This document shows, piece by piece, positions 48,268 to 58,703 of a DNA stretch of 64,000 bases. Below the pieces are notes generated by a model that was not told the DNA's origin, did no database searches, and saw only the letters and a program-made list of their open reading frames with translations. The stretch covers positions 1 to 64,000 of the forward strand of contig NZ_WKKI01000007.1 of assembly GCF_009674805.1 (NCBI RefSeq), in the 5' to 3' direction. Both the position numbers and the translations under genes were made by a program. The first letter of the stretch is position 1, and each line of letters begins with the position of its first letter. Origin of the DNA: Metabacillus lacus (GTDB lineage: Bacteria > Bacillota > Bacilli > Bacillales > Bacillaceae).

Positions 48268-48283
48268 CTTGCAGGTTTTTTTC
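48249..48283 (+). terminator. Terminator after coaE
   Basis: AAAACCTGCA/TGCAGGTTTT stem, T-run; it overlaps the last codons of coaE. Confidence 0.9.
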
Positions 48284-48322
48284 ATATCCTCATGTTAAAT
48301 GGTTATGTCAATCTCCCTTAAA

Positions 48323-48333
48323 TGTGATATACT
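48323..48333 (+). promoter_or_regulatory. CcpN-like operator on the gapB promoter
   Basis: TGTGATATACT matches the CcpN consensus I recall (TRTGHYATAYW) at all positions and overlaps a -10 TATACT. A weaker half copy (AGTGGTATAA) lies at 48337-48346. CcpN represses gapB during glycolytic growth in B. subtilis. Confidence 0.6.
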
Positions 48334-48386
48334 ATTAGTGGTATAAGGAGAATAAAGTATAACACAAAGTCGGAAGGGGTAATTCC

Positions 48387-49409
48387 ATGACAACAAAGGT
48401 TGCAATTAATGGGTTCGGGAGAATTGGAAGAATGGTGTTTAGAAAAGCTATAACTGAAAGCGGTCTCAAAGTTGTAGCAATCAACGCCAGCTATCCGGCA
48501 GATACTTTGGCGCATTTAATTAAATACGATACAAACCACGGCAAGTTTCCTGGGGAGGTAATTGCAGGGGATGACCATTTAATTGTTAACGGAAACAAGA
48601 TACTGCTGCTTAATAACCGTGAACCGAATCTGCTTCCCTGGCAGGAGCTTGAGATTGATATTGTTATAGAAGCAACAGGAAAGTTTAACAGCAGGGAAAA
48701 AGCCATTGCTCATGTTGAAGCCGGTGCTAAAAAAGTGATTTTAACTGCTCCAGGCAAAAATGAGGATATAACAATCGTGATGGGTGTAAATGAAGATCAG
48801 CTGGATGTCAGCCAACACACCATTATTTCAAATGCTTCCTGTACAACAAACTGCCTTGCACCAGTCGTAAAGGTGCTGGATCAGCAATTTGGGATTGAAA
48901 ACGGGCTGATGACCACTGTACATGCCTATACGAATGACCAAAAAAACATAGATAATCCCCATAAAGACTTAAGAAGAGCCAGAGCATGTGCACAATCTAT
49001 CATCCCTACCACTACAGGGGCTGCAAAGGCACTTTCACTAGTGCTTCCCCATCTCAAAGGAAAGCTGCATGGTCTCGCACTCAGAGTGCCTACTCCAAAT
49101 GTATCACTTGTTGACCTTGTAGTAGATGTAAAACAGGACGTAACAGCTCAAGAAGTAAATGATGCTTTTATCACAGCTTCATCCGGGTCAATGGAAGGGA
49201 TTTTGTCATTGACAAATGAACCGCTTGTATCAATAGATTTTAATACTAATCCAAATTCTGCTATTATAGATGGACTCACAACGATGGTCATTGAAGGCCG
49301 CAAAATAAAGGTTCTTGCGTGGTACGACAATGAGTGGGGTTATTCCTGCAGAGTGGTGGATCTTGCAAATCTAGTTGCATCTAAAATGAAAAACCTTTCA
49401 GCTGTTTGA
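48387..49409 (+). CDS. gapB: NADP-dependent glyceraldehyde-3-phosphate dehydrogenase, gluconeogenic
   Basis: 340 residues. INGFGRIGRMVFR is the Rossmann loop and the catalytic cysteine is in NASCTTNCLAPV. Position before speD and after coaE, and the CcpN-like promoter, identify it as GapB rather than the glycolytic GapA. GAAGGGG precedes the ATG. Confidence 0.94.
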   Translation: MTTKVAINGFGRIGRMVFRKAITESGLKVVAINASYPADTLAHLIKYDTNHGKFPGEVIAGDDHLIVNGNKILLLNNREPNLLPWQELEIDIVIEATGKFNSREKAIAHVEAGAKKVILTAPGKNEDITIVMGVNEDQLDVSQHTIISNASCTTNCLAPVVKVLDQQFGIENGLMTTVHAYTNDQKNIDNPHKDLRRARACAQSIIPTTTGAAKALSLVLPHLKGKLHGLALRVPTPNVSLVDLVVDVKQDVTAQEVNDAFITASSGSMEGILSLTNEPLVSIDFNTNPNSAIIDGLTTMVIEGRKIKVLAWYDNEWGYSCRVVDLANLVASKMKNLSAV

Positions 49410-49536
49410 AATCGGGGCTCCTTGTAAAAGGCGATTTCATAGTGTACTCATAAAAAACCCATGATGAAGCAGAGGTTTCATTCAGCAGAAGGTAAAAGCA
49501 GCTGTTTTAGGCAAAATTTTTTCTAACTATAACCTT

Positions 49537-49567
49537 ATCAGCTTCATAGCAGAAGCTGATTTTTTTA
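49537..49567 (+). terminator. Terminator after gapB
   Basis: ATCAGCTTC-atagca-GAAGCTGAT followed by TTTTTTTA. The rest of 49410-49790 shows only a short palindrome CTCCAGCTGGAG (49649-49660) and nothing else I can name. Confidence 0.88.
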
Positions 49568-49790
49568 TTGCTTTCTTTATTCATCCTGCTGTTAAGATAC
49601 TGATATTTCAAGCGAGAAAGGAATCTGAAAGCTAATTGCTTGTAGCAGCTCCAGCTGGAGGAGAATTCTCTCAAAGGAAAAGCCGGCTTGAGCACAGAAT
49701 AGTATAGGAGGACATGCCAAGAGTGAATAGTTCAGTATTTATTATGTCCTCTTAGTTGAAAACTGATGACAGGAAAAGGGGAACGATAAT

Positions 49791-50783
49791 ATGAATAAAG
49801 TTACATGGGGAATTTTAAGTACAGCACATATTGCACGGACTCAGTTCATTCCGGCAATCGGAAGGGCGGAGAATGCAGAAGTAGCGGGAATTTCCAGCAG
49901 GGGCAGTAAAGTGCATGCAGCTGCCTCGGAATTATCAATAGCAAAAGCTTATGAAAGTTATGAGGAACTACTGGAGGATTCAGATATTCAGGCTGTTTAT
50001 ATTCCCTTGCCAAACTCCCTGCATAGTGAATGGGTAGCAAAGGCAGCTAAATCTGGAAAGCATGTGCTATGTGAAAAGCCTCTGGCTCTTAATACAGAGG
50101 AAGCTCTCAGCATGTTTCAAGTATGCAGAGAAGCTGATGTTCAGCTGATGGAGGCTTTTATGTATCAATTTCATCCTCAGCACAAGAGAGTCAGAGAGAT
50201 TATACTGTCCGGGGAAATAGGAGAAGTGAAAATATTTAAGTCGAGTCATTCATTCTATTTGGCTAATAGAGATTCAGATATCAGAATGGTGAAAGAAATG
50301 GGCGGCGGAAGTTTATATGATGTAGGCTGCTATAGTATTCATGCTATGAGGACAATCCTGAATGAAGAGCCAGTAAGGGTAAACGTTATTGCAGATATAG
50401 ATTCAGAATCACAAGTGGATCTATCAGCTTACGGTATTGTTAAAATGGAAAGCGGAATAACTGGAATGTTTGATTGCAGTTTTGATGCAGCAGGACGCAA
50501 TGAATACGAGGTAATTGGAACAGAAGGCACAATCAAAGTTCCATATGCATTCCGTCCGGACATTAATGGAAATATTGGGCATGTGATCGTGGAAAAACCC
50601 GGATCTGTGCGAACCGAAAAGATAGCAGGTGATATTTACCGGGCTGAGGTAGAAATTTTTTCCGAAGCAATTCTGTCTGGAAAAGGAGTTTCACACTTGG
50701 AGGCATCAACTATACAAAATATGAAAGTGATTGATGCCTGCTATGAATCTATTGAAAAAGGGAGTTCTGTAGAAGTTCAGTGA
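49791..50783 (+). CDS. Gfo/Idh/MocA-family oxidoreductase
   Basis: 330 residues, NAD(P)-dependent. Rossmann N-terminus (VTWGILSTAHIARTQFIPAI), the family EKP motif (HVLCEKPLALN) with the conserved lysine, and a C-terminal alpha/beta domain. Its place beside the xylan/xylose genes suggests action on a sugar such as xylose or a glycoside, but this is an inference. GGGGAACG precedes the ATG. Confidence 0.85.
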   Translation: MNKVTWGILSTAHIARTQFIPAIGRAENAEVAGISSRGSKVHAAASELSIAKAYESYEELLEDSDIQAVYIPLPNSLHSEWVAKAAKSGKHVLCEKPLALNTEEALSMFQVCREADVQLMEAFMYQFHPQHKRVREIILSGEIGEVKIFKSSHSFYLANRDSDIRMVKEMGGGSLYDVGCYSIHAMRTILNEEPVRVNVIADIDSESQVDLSAYGIVKMESGITGMFDCSFDAAGRNEYEVIGTEGTIKVPYAFRPDINGNIGHVIVEKPGSVRTEKIAGDIYRAEVEIFSEAILSGKGVSHLEASTIQNMKVIDACYESIEKGSSVEVQ

Positions 50784-50821
50784 GACCAGAAAGGCGCCCG
50801 TTAAGCGGTGATCAGCAGAAG

Positions 50822-50970
50822 AAAAATCCGGCCTGAAGGTTGTTCTTTAACTTTCAGGCCGGATTAGCTTATGACCTCGAGCCGCTGGCGCCGTAGCTAG
50901 CCAATGAAGAAAAGCGGAATCGGCTTGCTCAGGCTTGACTAGCATAAGATGGCTTGGACGGAAGGGCGTC
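50822..50970 (-). repeat. Two partial type I hairpin units, inverted
   Basis: On the minus strand, halves of the hairpin units found at 2135-3072 recur: a right half (GCCCTTCC..CTTATGC) and a left half (GGCGCCAGCGGCTCGAGGT). An inner hairpin AATCCGGCCTGAA/TTCAGGCCGGATT has the AAAGAAC loop. The AT tail could terminate the Gfo/Idh gene from the plus side. Confidence 0.8.
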
Positions 50971-50972
50971 AG

Positions 50973-51196
50973 AAAAAATAAGCGGACATATTCCGGTTAA
51001 CTGTAATATTTCACTCATTTGGGGCCTTTTAAGGGAAGGATTTCCGGTTAACTCATTGAAAATCCTTCATCTTGAGCTTTTTAGAGCCGATAGGGGAAAT
51101 TTTTCCGTCTATTGAGGGCTATTTTGATGATATTTAGAGATTAAGCGGAATTCTTACGCCTATTAACCAGCCAAAATGCTCTACCAGACTACCTAA
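50973..51196. repeat. 224-bp direct repeat, copy A
   Basis: Nearly identical to copy B at 51228-51450. Internally it holds GGA..TCC-type small palindromes centred near 50990, 51042, 51100 and 51152, about 52-58 bases apart. No protein-coding sense. Confidence 0.88.
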
Positions 51197-51227
51197 TTAC
51201 TTTCCTTGTTTGGGGAAACCCACCGGG

Positions 51228-51450
51228 AAAAAATAAGCGGACATATTCCGGTTAACTGCAATATTTCCCTCATTTGGGGCGTTTTAAGGGGAGGATTTCC
51301 GGTTAACTCATTGAAAATCCTTCATCTTGAGCTTTTTAGAGCCGATAGGGGAAATTTTTCGTCTATTGAGGGCTATTTTGATGATATTTAGAGATTAAGC
51401 GGAATTCTTACGCCTATTAACCAGCCAGAATGCTCTACCAGACTACCTAA
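51228..51450. repeat. 224-bp direct repeat, copy B
   Basis: Differs from copy A at only a few bases and one indel. The 31 bp between the copies is unique. A divergent third member lies at 62946-63266. Confidence 0.88.
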
Positions 51451-51467
51451 CCTTTTGCAGGGAGACG

Positions 51468-51506
51468 CAAAAAATGAAGCTCCCATCAGAAGGAGCTTCA
51501 TTTTTA
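51468..51506. terminator. Terminator after xynA, works in both directions
   Basis: AAAAATGAAGCTCC/GGAGCTTCATTTTT stem; the minus-strand reading ends in a T-run after the xynA stop. Confidence 0.92.
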
Positions 51507-51517
51507 TTGAATGTGAA

Positions 51518-52709
<1,192 letters not shown>

Positions 52710-52894
52710 GAAGCTCTGAAGTTATACTGAATATCTATCAATGGGATACTGGTAACCTTGGGTAAGATGATCTTCTGAGGATGTAAAGTAAGTCAGCCTC
52801 AGGTTTATAACTTAGCCTCCTTTTCTATGTATTCAGGGATGAAAGGGCTTACAATTATATGTATTACAAACCATTTATTCCCTCTATGCCAAAG

Positions 52895-52936
52895 ATTATA
52901 TCAGCTTCTTTTTAGTTTAACCAGTGAATAAACTAA
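52895..52936 (-). promoter_or_regulatory. xynA promoter and XylR-type operator
   Basis: Minus-strand TGATATAAT is an extended -10 (TATAAT at 52900-52895). Upstream the palindrome TTAGTTTA-N9-TAAACTAA (52912-52936) has perfect 8-bp arms and the 25-bp size of Bacillus XylR operators (arms TTAGTTTG/CAAACTAA). Repression by the adjacent XylR is inferred. The leader to xynA is about 210 bases. Confidence 0.72.
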
Positions 52937-53010
52937 GTTTTTTGAATATTTTTACTAGTACGTTTTAACCATTTTTTTGAATTTGCATCTGCATGGGGAG
53001 TGAATAAAGA

Positions 53011-53040
53011 AAAAGATCCGGCAAAAGTACCGGATCTTGA
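53011..53040 (-). terminator. Terminator after xylR
   Basis: AAGATCCGG/CCGGATCTT stem followed on the minus strand by TTTTCTTT. Confidence 0.88.
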
Positions 53041-53044
53041 GGTT

Positions 53045-54220
53045 TTATTGATTCATTAAGTTTAATCTGCTTTTTAAAAAGTTTTCAGCCGTATGAGCAG
53101 CAACTCCCAAAGCTGTGGAAGGAATGCTTAAATCAGAAAAAGTTACGTTGATCTCTGACTGGTGAAATGACTGGGCAAAACTTGAGACCTCGTCATGAAT
53201 AGCGGGCTCAAGCCATTTCCTGGCCCCAGCAAGACGATTGCCGATAATAATTTGCTGCGGGTTAAAAGCATGAATGCTGTTCACAATTCCAATTCCAATA
53301 TTTCTGCCTATATCTTCGAAAAGGCCGATCGCTTTTCGGTCCCCGTTCCCGGCATACTCCATAAGGATATCAAGACTGACGGGAATGTCGTGATAAAGTG
53401 AACGTGCTTTAGTCAGCAGAGCCTGCTCGGATGCATAAAGCTCCCAGCAGCCTTTATTCCCGCACCGGCATACTTCTCCATTACGGTCAATGGTCATGTG
53501 TCCGAGTTCTCCGGAATAACCGCGGCTTCCTCTGAAAAGCTCTCCGTTAATTATAATTCCTGCACCGATTCCAATTCCTGCACTTACATAGATTAAATTA
53601 TTGTATCTCTGCCCCGCTCCAAACTTTTTTTCACCATAAGCGCCTGCATTGGCTTCATTTTCAATCAATACGGGAATATGAAAAGCATCTTCCAGATGTT
53701 TCTGTAAAGAAACATTGCTCCAGCCGAGGTTGGGCGCAAGCAGAATATCTCCATCATGATTTACGATGCCCGGAGCACCTAATCCGATACCAATGACACC
53801 ATAAGGAGAAGGGGGCGCTGCTTTCATTAAAGTTTTAATCACATTTTTTATATGATTCAGCGTTTCATCAAAAGAATAGTTTTCATATTTTTCAGTAACT
53901 CTCTCGATGATACCACCCGAAATATCCGTTAACACACCAAGTATGTAATTTACCCCCAGATCTATACCGATTGCAAAACCTGCGCCTTTGTTAAAGAGGA
54001 GCATGACTGGCCGTCTGCCTCCGCTGGAAATTCCAGGACCGGATTCATAAATCAACTGTTCCTCAAGAAGTTCGGCAACCAGAGAGGAAACGGTTCCCTT
54101 ATTTAAACCTGATTTTTGTGCGGTATCCGCTCTCGAAATAGGCGACGAGTTAAGAATGAGATTTAGTACGATTGCTTTATTTTCTTTTTTTACCACATGC
54201 TGATTCCAAGTTACTCCCAT
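53045..54220 (-). CDS. xylR: Xylose repressor XylR, ROK family
   Basis: 391 residues: N-terminal helix-turn-helix (SPISRADTAQKSGLNKGTVS) then a ROK domain with GIDLGVNYILGVL, IENEANAGAYGE and the zinc motif EVCRCGNKGCWE. In the absence of xylose it represses xylA and xylB. It is divergent from xylA with the operators between them. ATG chosen with GAAGGGA upstream. Confidence 0.94.
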   Translation of the reverse strand: MGVTWNQHVVKKENKAIVLNLILNSSPISRADTAQKSGLNKGTVSSLVAELLEEQLIYESGPGISSGGRRPVMLLFNKGAGFAIGIDLGVNYILGVLTDISGGIIERVTEKYENYSFDETLNHIKNVIKTLMKAAPPSPYGVIGIGLGAPGIVNHDGDILLAPNLGWSNVSLQKHLEDAFHIPVLIENEANAGAYGEKKFGAGQRYNNLIYVSAGIGIGAGIIINGELFRGSRGYSGELGHMTIDRNGEVCRCGNKGCWELYASEQALLTKARSLYHDIPVSLDILMEYAGNGDRKAIGLFEDIGRNIGIGIVNSIHAFNPQQIIIGNRLAGARKWLEPAIHDEVSSFAQSFHQSEINVTFSDLSIPSTALGVAAHTAENFLKSRLNLMNQ

Positions 54221-54278
54221 TTTTCTTTTCCCTTCATTGTCATTTGCTATTTCATTATTATATCAATAATTATTAATT

Positions 54279-54337
54279 AACTATAGTCAATAAACATAGT
54301 TTATCCAATAGACAAAGTCTAGAAGTGGTGTTATAAT
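54279..54337 (+). promoter_or_regulatory. xylA promoter with XylR-type operators
   Basis: TAGACA (54309-54314) and TATAAT (54332-54337) with 17 bases between. Overlapping the -35 is ATAGTTTA-N9-CAAAGTCT (54296-54320), similar to the XylR operator; its core TTTATCCAATA equals what I recall from the B. megaterium xyl operator. A second, weaker dyad (AACTAT/ATAGTT, 54279-54301) overlaps it. Confidence 0.7.
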
Positions 54338-54387
54338 TTAAATCAGCAGGACAGGTTACATAAAAACTTAATAAATTTTACTTTAAA

Positions 54388-54401
54388 TGTAAGCGATATC
54401 A
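54388..54401 (+). promoter_or_regulatory. cre site downstream of the xylA promoter
   Basis: TGTAAGCGATATCA matches TGWAANCGNTNWCA at every position. It lies about 45 bases into the transcript, a roadblock position for CcpA repression. Confidence 0.75.
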
Positions 54402-54426
54402 ATATTTTATTCAGGAGGGAAACACA

Positions 54427-55758
54427 ATGACTTATTTCCAAAACATCAGCAATATCAAGTATGAGGGAGCACGTTCAAAAAATCCTTTTGCTTATAAGTA
54501 CTATAACCCGTCTGAACTGGTAAACGGAAAGTCTATGGAAGAAACTCTTCGTTTCTCAGTAGCATACTGGCACACATTCACAGCTGATGGTACTGATCCA
54601 TTTGGTGCTGGAACAGCGGTGCGTTCTTGGGATCGCCATACGGGACTGGATTTGGCAAAAGCACGCGTCGAAGCCGCATTTGAATTATTTGAGAAGCTTG
54701 ATGTACCATTTTTCTGCTTCCATGATTCCGACATTGCTCCAGAAGGAGATACCCTTAAGGAAACGTATGAAAATTTAGATCCTATCGTAGCGATGATTAA
54801 AGATTACATGAAAACCAGCAAAACTAAATTATTGTGGAATACTGCCAACATGTTTACTCACCCGCGTTATGTACACGGAGCTGCAACTTCCAATAATGCA
54901 GATGTTTTTGCATATGCCGCTGCAAAAGTAAAAAGAGGTCTTGAAGTAGGGAAAGAGCTGGGTGCTGAAAACTATGTATTCTGGGGAGGCCGTGAAGGCT
55001 ATGAAACGCTCTTAAATACAGATATGAAGCTAGAGCAGGACAATCTTGCCCGCATGTTCCATATGGCAATTGATTATGCTAAGGAAATTGGATTTGATGC
55101 GCAATTCCTTATTGAGCCAAAGCCAAAAGAGCCTACTAAACATCAGTATGACTTTGATGTTGCAACAGGTCTTGCATTCCTTCAAAAATATGACCTTCAG
55201 GATCACCTGAAATTTAATATTGAGGCTAACCATGCGACGCTCGCAGGCCATACGTTTGAACATGAATTAAGAGTTGCCCGTATTAATGGCATGCTTGGGT
55301 CTGTTGATGCAAACCAGGGAGATACTTTGATTGGCTGGGATACAGATGAATTCCCGACAGACTTGTACTCTACTACTCTTGCAATGTATGAAATCCTTTT
55401 GAACGGCGGACTTGGCAGGGGCGGATTGAACTTCGACGCTAAGGTAAGAAGAGGATCTTTTGATGCTGACGATTTGTTCCATGCTCATATTGCAGGAATG
55501 GATGCTTTTGCTATCGGACTGAAAGTAGCATCAAAGCTGATTGAAGATCGTGCTCTCGAGGATGTTATTGCAGACAGATACAGCAGCTTCAGAGAAGGCG
55601 TAGGCCTTGAGATTGTTGAAGGTAAAACAGATCTTAGAAAGCTTGAAGAATATGCTTTAAGTATGGGAGAAATCCAAAATAAATCAGGACGTCAAGAACG
55701 CTTAAAGGCAGTTGTAAATTCATATTTGCTTGAGACACTTTCAAGTGTATCGGTCTAA
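54427..55758 (+). CDS. xylA: Xylose isomerase
   Basis: 443 residues, class II xylose isomerase, D-xylose to D-xylulose. Metal and active-site motifs: [70 protein letters not shown] precedes the ATG. A hairpin terminator follows before xylB, so xylB may be partly attenuated. Confidence 0.98.
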   Translation: MTYFQNISNIKYEGARSKNPFAYKYYNPSELVNGKSMEETLRFSVAYWHTFTADGTDPFGAGTAVRSWDRHTGLDLAKARVEAAFELFEKLDVPFFCFHDSDIAPEGDTLKETYENLDPIVAMIKDYMKTSKTKLLWNTANMFTHPRYVHGAATSNNADVFAYAAAKVKRGLEVGKELGAENYVFWGGREGYETLLNTDMKLEQDNLARMFHMAIDYAKEIGFDAQFLIEPKPKEPTKHQYDFDVATGLAFLQKYDLQDHLKFNIEANHATLAGHTFEHELRVARINGMLGSVDANQGDTLIGWDTDEFPTDLYSTTLAMYEILLNGGLGRGGLNFDAKVRRGSFDADDLFHAHIAGMDAFAIGLKVASKLIEDRALEDVIADRYSSFREGVGLEIVEGKTDLRKLEEYALSMGEIQNKSGRQERLKAVVNSYLLETLSSVSV

Positions 55759-55777
55759 CTTTTCATAGATATAAACG

Positions 55778-55813
55778 AAAGTGCTGGAACATGCTTGTCT
55801 CCAGCACTTTTTT
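55778..55813 (+). terminator. Hairpin terminator between xylA and xylB
   Basis: AAAGTGCTGGA/TCCAGCACTTT followed by TTTAT. As xylB lacks an obvious promoter, partial read-through is likely. Confidence 0.8.
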
Positions 55814-55964
55814 ATCATAAAAATTTATAAATTTTGTCATTTCCACAGCTCTGCTGTCAGTTGAATTGGAAGGGAAGCAAGTACCTCCAAGTAAGCGGAA
55901 GCTGATTTTTTACATTGTTGTATACAGCGTCATGAAAATAGCTTATAGAAAAAGGGTGATGAAG

Positions 55965-57464
55965 TTGAAATATGTGATTGGAATAGATCTAGGTACAAGT
56001 GCAGTAAAAGTTCTGCTGGTCAATCAGCAGGGAGAAGTGTGCGGGGAGGTAGCAAAAGAATATCCGCTAATACAGGAAAAGTCCGGCTACAGCGAACAAG
56101 ATCCGCATCTTTGGGCAGAAAAAACAGCAGAGGCTTTAGCGGAGCTTGTCCAAAGCTTCAATGGCGATGCAGAAGACATTGAAGGCATCAGTTTTTCAGG
56201 GCAGATGCACGGCCTTGTTCTGCTGGATGAAGATCATCATATCCTTAGAAACGCAATTCTCTGGAACGATACCAGAACAACAGCAGAATGCGGAGAAATT
56301 TATGATGCAGTTGGAAAGGACCGTCTGCTGCAAATCACTAAAAATCCGGCTCTTGAAGGATTTACGCTGCCTAAACTTCTTTGGGTGAAAAAGCATGAAG
56401 CTGCTCTTTTTGAGAGAGCAAGTGTATTCATGCTGCCAAAAGATTATTTGCGTTATGCCATGACAGGAAACATACATACAGAGTTTTCAGATGCAGCGGG
56501 AACACTGCTTTTGGATGTAAGCAAAAAAGAATGGAGCAATGAAATTTGCGAACTTACAGGCATCAATCCTGATCTTTGTCCTCCTTTAGTGGAGTCATCG
56601 GCTTTTATAGGAACAATCACCCCTGAATATGCTTTGAGAACAGGCCTTCCTCAATCTGTAAAAGTATTTGCCGGGGGAGCTGATAACGCTTGTGGAGCGA
56701 TTGGCTCAGGTATCCTGGCAGATGGAAGAACTCTTTGCAGCATTGGAACATCAGGTGTTGTTCTTTCTTATGAGGAAAATGGAGATAAAGATTTTGACGG
56801 CAAGGTTCATTACTTCAACCATGGAGAAGAGGATGCTTACTATACAATGGGTGTTACGCTCGCAGCAGGATACAGCCTCAGCTGGTTCAAGAATATTTTT
56901 GCCGAGAATGAAAATTTTGAAAGCTTGCTTGCAGGTATAGCTGAAGTTCCCCCAGGCTCGAACGGTCTTCTGTTTACTCCTTATGTAGCAGGGGAAAGAA
57001 CACCCTATGCTGATGCTGTGATTCGGGGAAGCTTCATAGGAATGGATGCTTCACACCAGAGAAGGGATTTTGTCCGCGCAGTATTGGAAGGAATCACATT
57101 CTCGCTCCATGAATCTATTGAAATTTTCCGGGAGAATGGTAAGACAATTGACAGCATTGTTTCTATTGGCGGAGGTGCCAAAAACGAAGAATGGCTTCAA
57201 ATGCAGGCTGATATTTTCAATGCTGACATTATTAAGCTCTCCAGTGAGCAAGGTCCAGGCATGGGAGCTGCAATGCTTGCGGCATACGGCAGCGGCTGGT
57301 TTACCACCTTGCTTCAGTGCGCAGATGCCTTTACTTCTACCGTAAAAACATACAAGCCTAATTCCGAGAACACAGTAAAGTATCAGGAATTATTCAGCAT
57401 CTATAAACAAGTATACGCTCAGACAAAGTCTCTTAATAGTGAGCTTCAAAGATTCAGAAAGTAA
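55965..57464 (+). CDS. xylB: Xylulokinase
   Basis: 499 residues, FGGY-family kinase phosphorylating D-xylulose. N-terminal GIDLGTSAVKVLLVN, SGQMHGLVLLD, ILWNDTRT, and the C-terminal IGGGAKNEEWLQMQADI. The start is TTG at 55965: AGGGTGA lies 5-6 bases upstream and length then equals the B. subtilis enzyme. Longer in-frame starts read through an untranslated leader. The aldo/keto reductase follows by 16 bases. Confidence 0.96.
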   Translation: MKYVIGIDLGTSAVKVLLVNQQGEVCGEVAKEYPLIQEKSGYSEQDPHLWAEKTAEALAELVQSFNGDAEDIEGISFSGQMHGLVLLDEDHHILRNAILWNDTRTTAECGEIYDAVGKDRLLQITKNPALEGFTLPKLLWVKKHEAALFERASVFMLPKDYLRYAMTGNIHTEFSDAAGTLLLDVSKKEWSNEICELTGINPDLCPPLVESSAFIGTITPEYALRTGLPQSVKVFAGGADNACGAIGSGILADGRTLCSIGTSGVVLSYEENGDKDFDGKVHYFNHGEEDAYYTMGVTLAAGYSLSWFKNIFAENENFESLLAGIAEVPPGSNGLLFTPYVAGERTPYADAVIRGSFIGMDASHQRRDFVRAVLEGITFSLHESIEIFRENGKTIDSIVSIGGGAKNEEWLQMQADIFNADIIKLSSEQGPGMGAAMLAAYGSGWFTTLLQCADAFTSTVKTYKPNSENTVKYQELFSIYKQVYAQTKSLNSELQRFRK

Positions 57465-57480
57465 AGAAGGGGTGAAAGGC

Positions 57481-58464
57481 ATGAATTATCGTCAATTGGG
57501 AAACACAGACATCTCAGTAAGCGAGGTGAGTTTTGGAACATGGGCCATCGGAGGCTCATGGGGGAAAACCAATGATGAAGATTCGCTGAAAGCTTTAGAC
57601 TATGCGATTGGCCACGGCGTTAATTTTTTTGATACAGCTGATGTTTATGGAGAAGGGCACAGTGAAGAGCTGCTTTCCAAGGCGACAAAGGGGAAAGAAG
57701 ATACCATTTACATTGCTACGAAGTTTTGCAGGATGGGTGATATACACTCTCCTGAAAACTATTCTATAGAAGCAGTCCGTTCATATTGCGAACAAAGTTT
57801 AAAACGGCTGAACAGGGAACGCATTGATTTGTTTCAAATCCATTGTCCTCCGACTGATATATTAAAAGATGGAGCTGTGTTTGAGGTTCTCGACAAGCTT
57901 CAGCAAGAGGGTAAAATAAGACATTACGGAGTCAGCGTAGAAACTGTTGAAGAAGGCTTGATAAGCCTGGAGTATCCAAACGTTAAAGCTCTTCAGGTTA
58001 TCTATAACATGTTCCGCCAAAAACCCGGTCAGGAGCTGTTTCCCCAAGCTAAGGAAAAAGGGGCAGGCATCCTCGTACGCCTCCCGCTTGCAAGCGGTCT
58101 GCTGACTGGCAAGTTTTCAAAGGATCATACTTTTGCAGAAGATGATCATCGAAATTTTAATGAAAACGGGGCGGCCTTTAATGTGGGCGAAACCTTTGCA
58201 GGTCTCGGCTTTGAAAAAGGTGTGGAGCTATCTGACAAGCTGTCATGGATTGCCGACAAACGCGATTCGATGGCCAGTGCTTCCCTTCGCTGGTTATTGG
58301 ATAATAAGGAAATTACCTGCATCATACCTGGATTCAGAAATGAAGAACAAATCCGTAAAAATTTGAAAGCATTGAATGAAGTGTCTTTCACTGAAAGTGA
58401 GCTTCAGGACATCGAGACGTTTTATGACGTGGAAGTGAAAGAGTTTATTAGAGGGCCTTACTAA
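57481..58464 (+). CDS. Aldo/keto reductase
   Basis: 327 residues with the AKR tetrad: Asp and Tyr in FFDTADVYGEGHSEE, Lys in ATKFC, His in FQIHCPP. NADPH-dependent reduction or oxidation of aldehydes/sugars. AAGGGGTGAAA precedes the ATG, and it is 16 bases from xylB, so it is the last gene of the xyl operon. A role with xylose or xylo-oligosaccharides is inferred. Confidence 0.9.
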   Translation: MNYRQLGNTDISVSEVSFGTWAIGGSWGKTNDEDSLKALDYAIGHGVNFFDTADVYGEGHSEELLSKATKGKEDTIYIATKFCRMGDIHSPENYSIEAVRSYCEQSLKRLNRERIDLFQIHCPPTDILKDGAVFEVLDKLQQEGKIRHYGVSVETVEEGLISLEYPNVKALQVIYNMFRQKPGQELFPQAKEKGAGILVRLPLASGLLTGKFSKDHTFAEDDHRNFNENGAAFNVGETFAGLGFEKGVELSDKLSWIADKRDSMASASLRWLLDNKEITCIIPGFRNEEQIRKNLKALNEVSFTESELQDIETFYDVEVKEFIRGPY

Positions 58465-58532
58465 GGACATTTACATAAGTTCCGGGGAAAATGGTTTCAT
58501 AACATGTAACGCCAGGAACTGTTCACTTGCCC

Positions 58533-58562
58533 TAAGCCCGCAAGCAGCGGGCTTTTTTTCTT
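58533..58562 (+). terminator. Terminator of the xyl operon
   Basis: AAGCCCGC-aagca-GCGGGCTT followed by TTTTTC. Confidence 0.92.
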
Positions 58563-58669
58563 TTTTCCGCCAGCTCCATTCAAATGCGGATAACCAAAAA
58601 AATAAATTTTCATATATTATGCTAGCTATCTCTAATCCTTTCAATCAATGATTTTTTTTGAAAAGTATG

Positions 58670-58698
58670 TTGCAAAAAAAAACTAAACAAAGTATACT
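58670..58698 (+). promoter_or_regulatory. speD promoter
   Basis: TTGCAA and TATACT with 17-base spacing. Confidence 0.65.
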
Positions 58699-58703
58699 AT
58701 TTT

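Noticed and set aside
51206-51391. 61-codon frame in the 224-bp repeat
   Set aside because: Repeat DNA, no ribosome binding site, and the frame is not kept in copy A.
52833-52874. 13-codon leader peptide in the xynA leader
   Set aside because: Its ribosome binding site would lie only a few bases from the RNA 5' end and the spacing is short; no regulatory codon pattern is apparent.
55866-55964. N-terminal extension of xylB
   Set aside because: No ribosome binding site upstream; the TTG start gives the exact family length.
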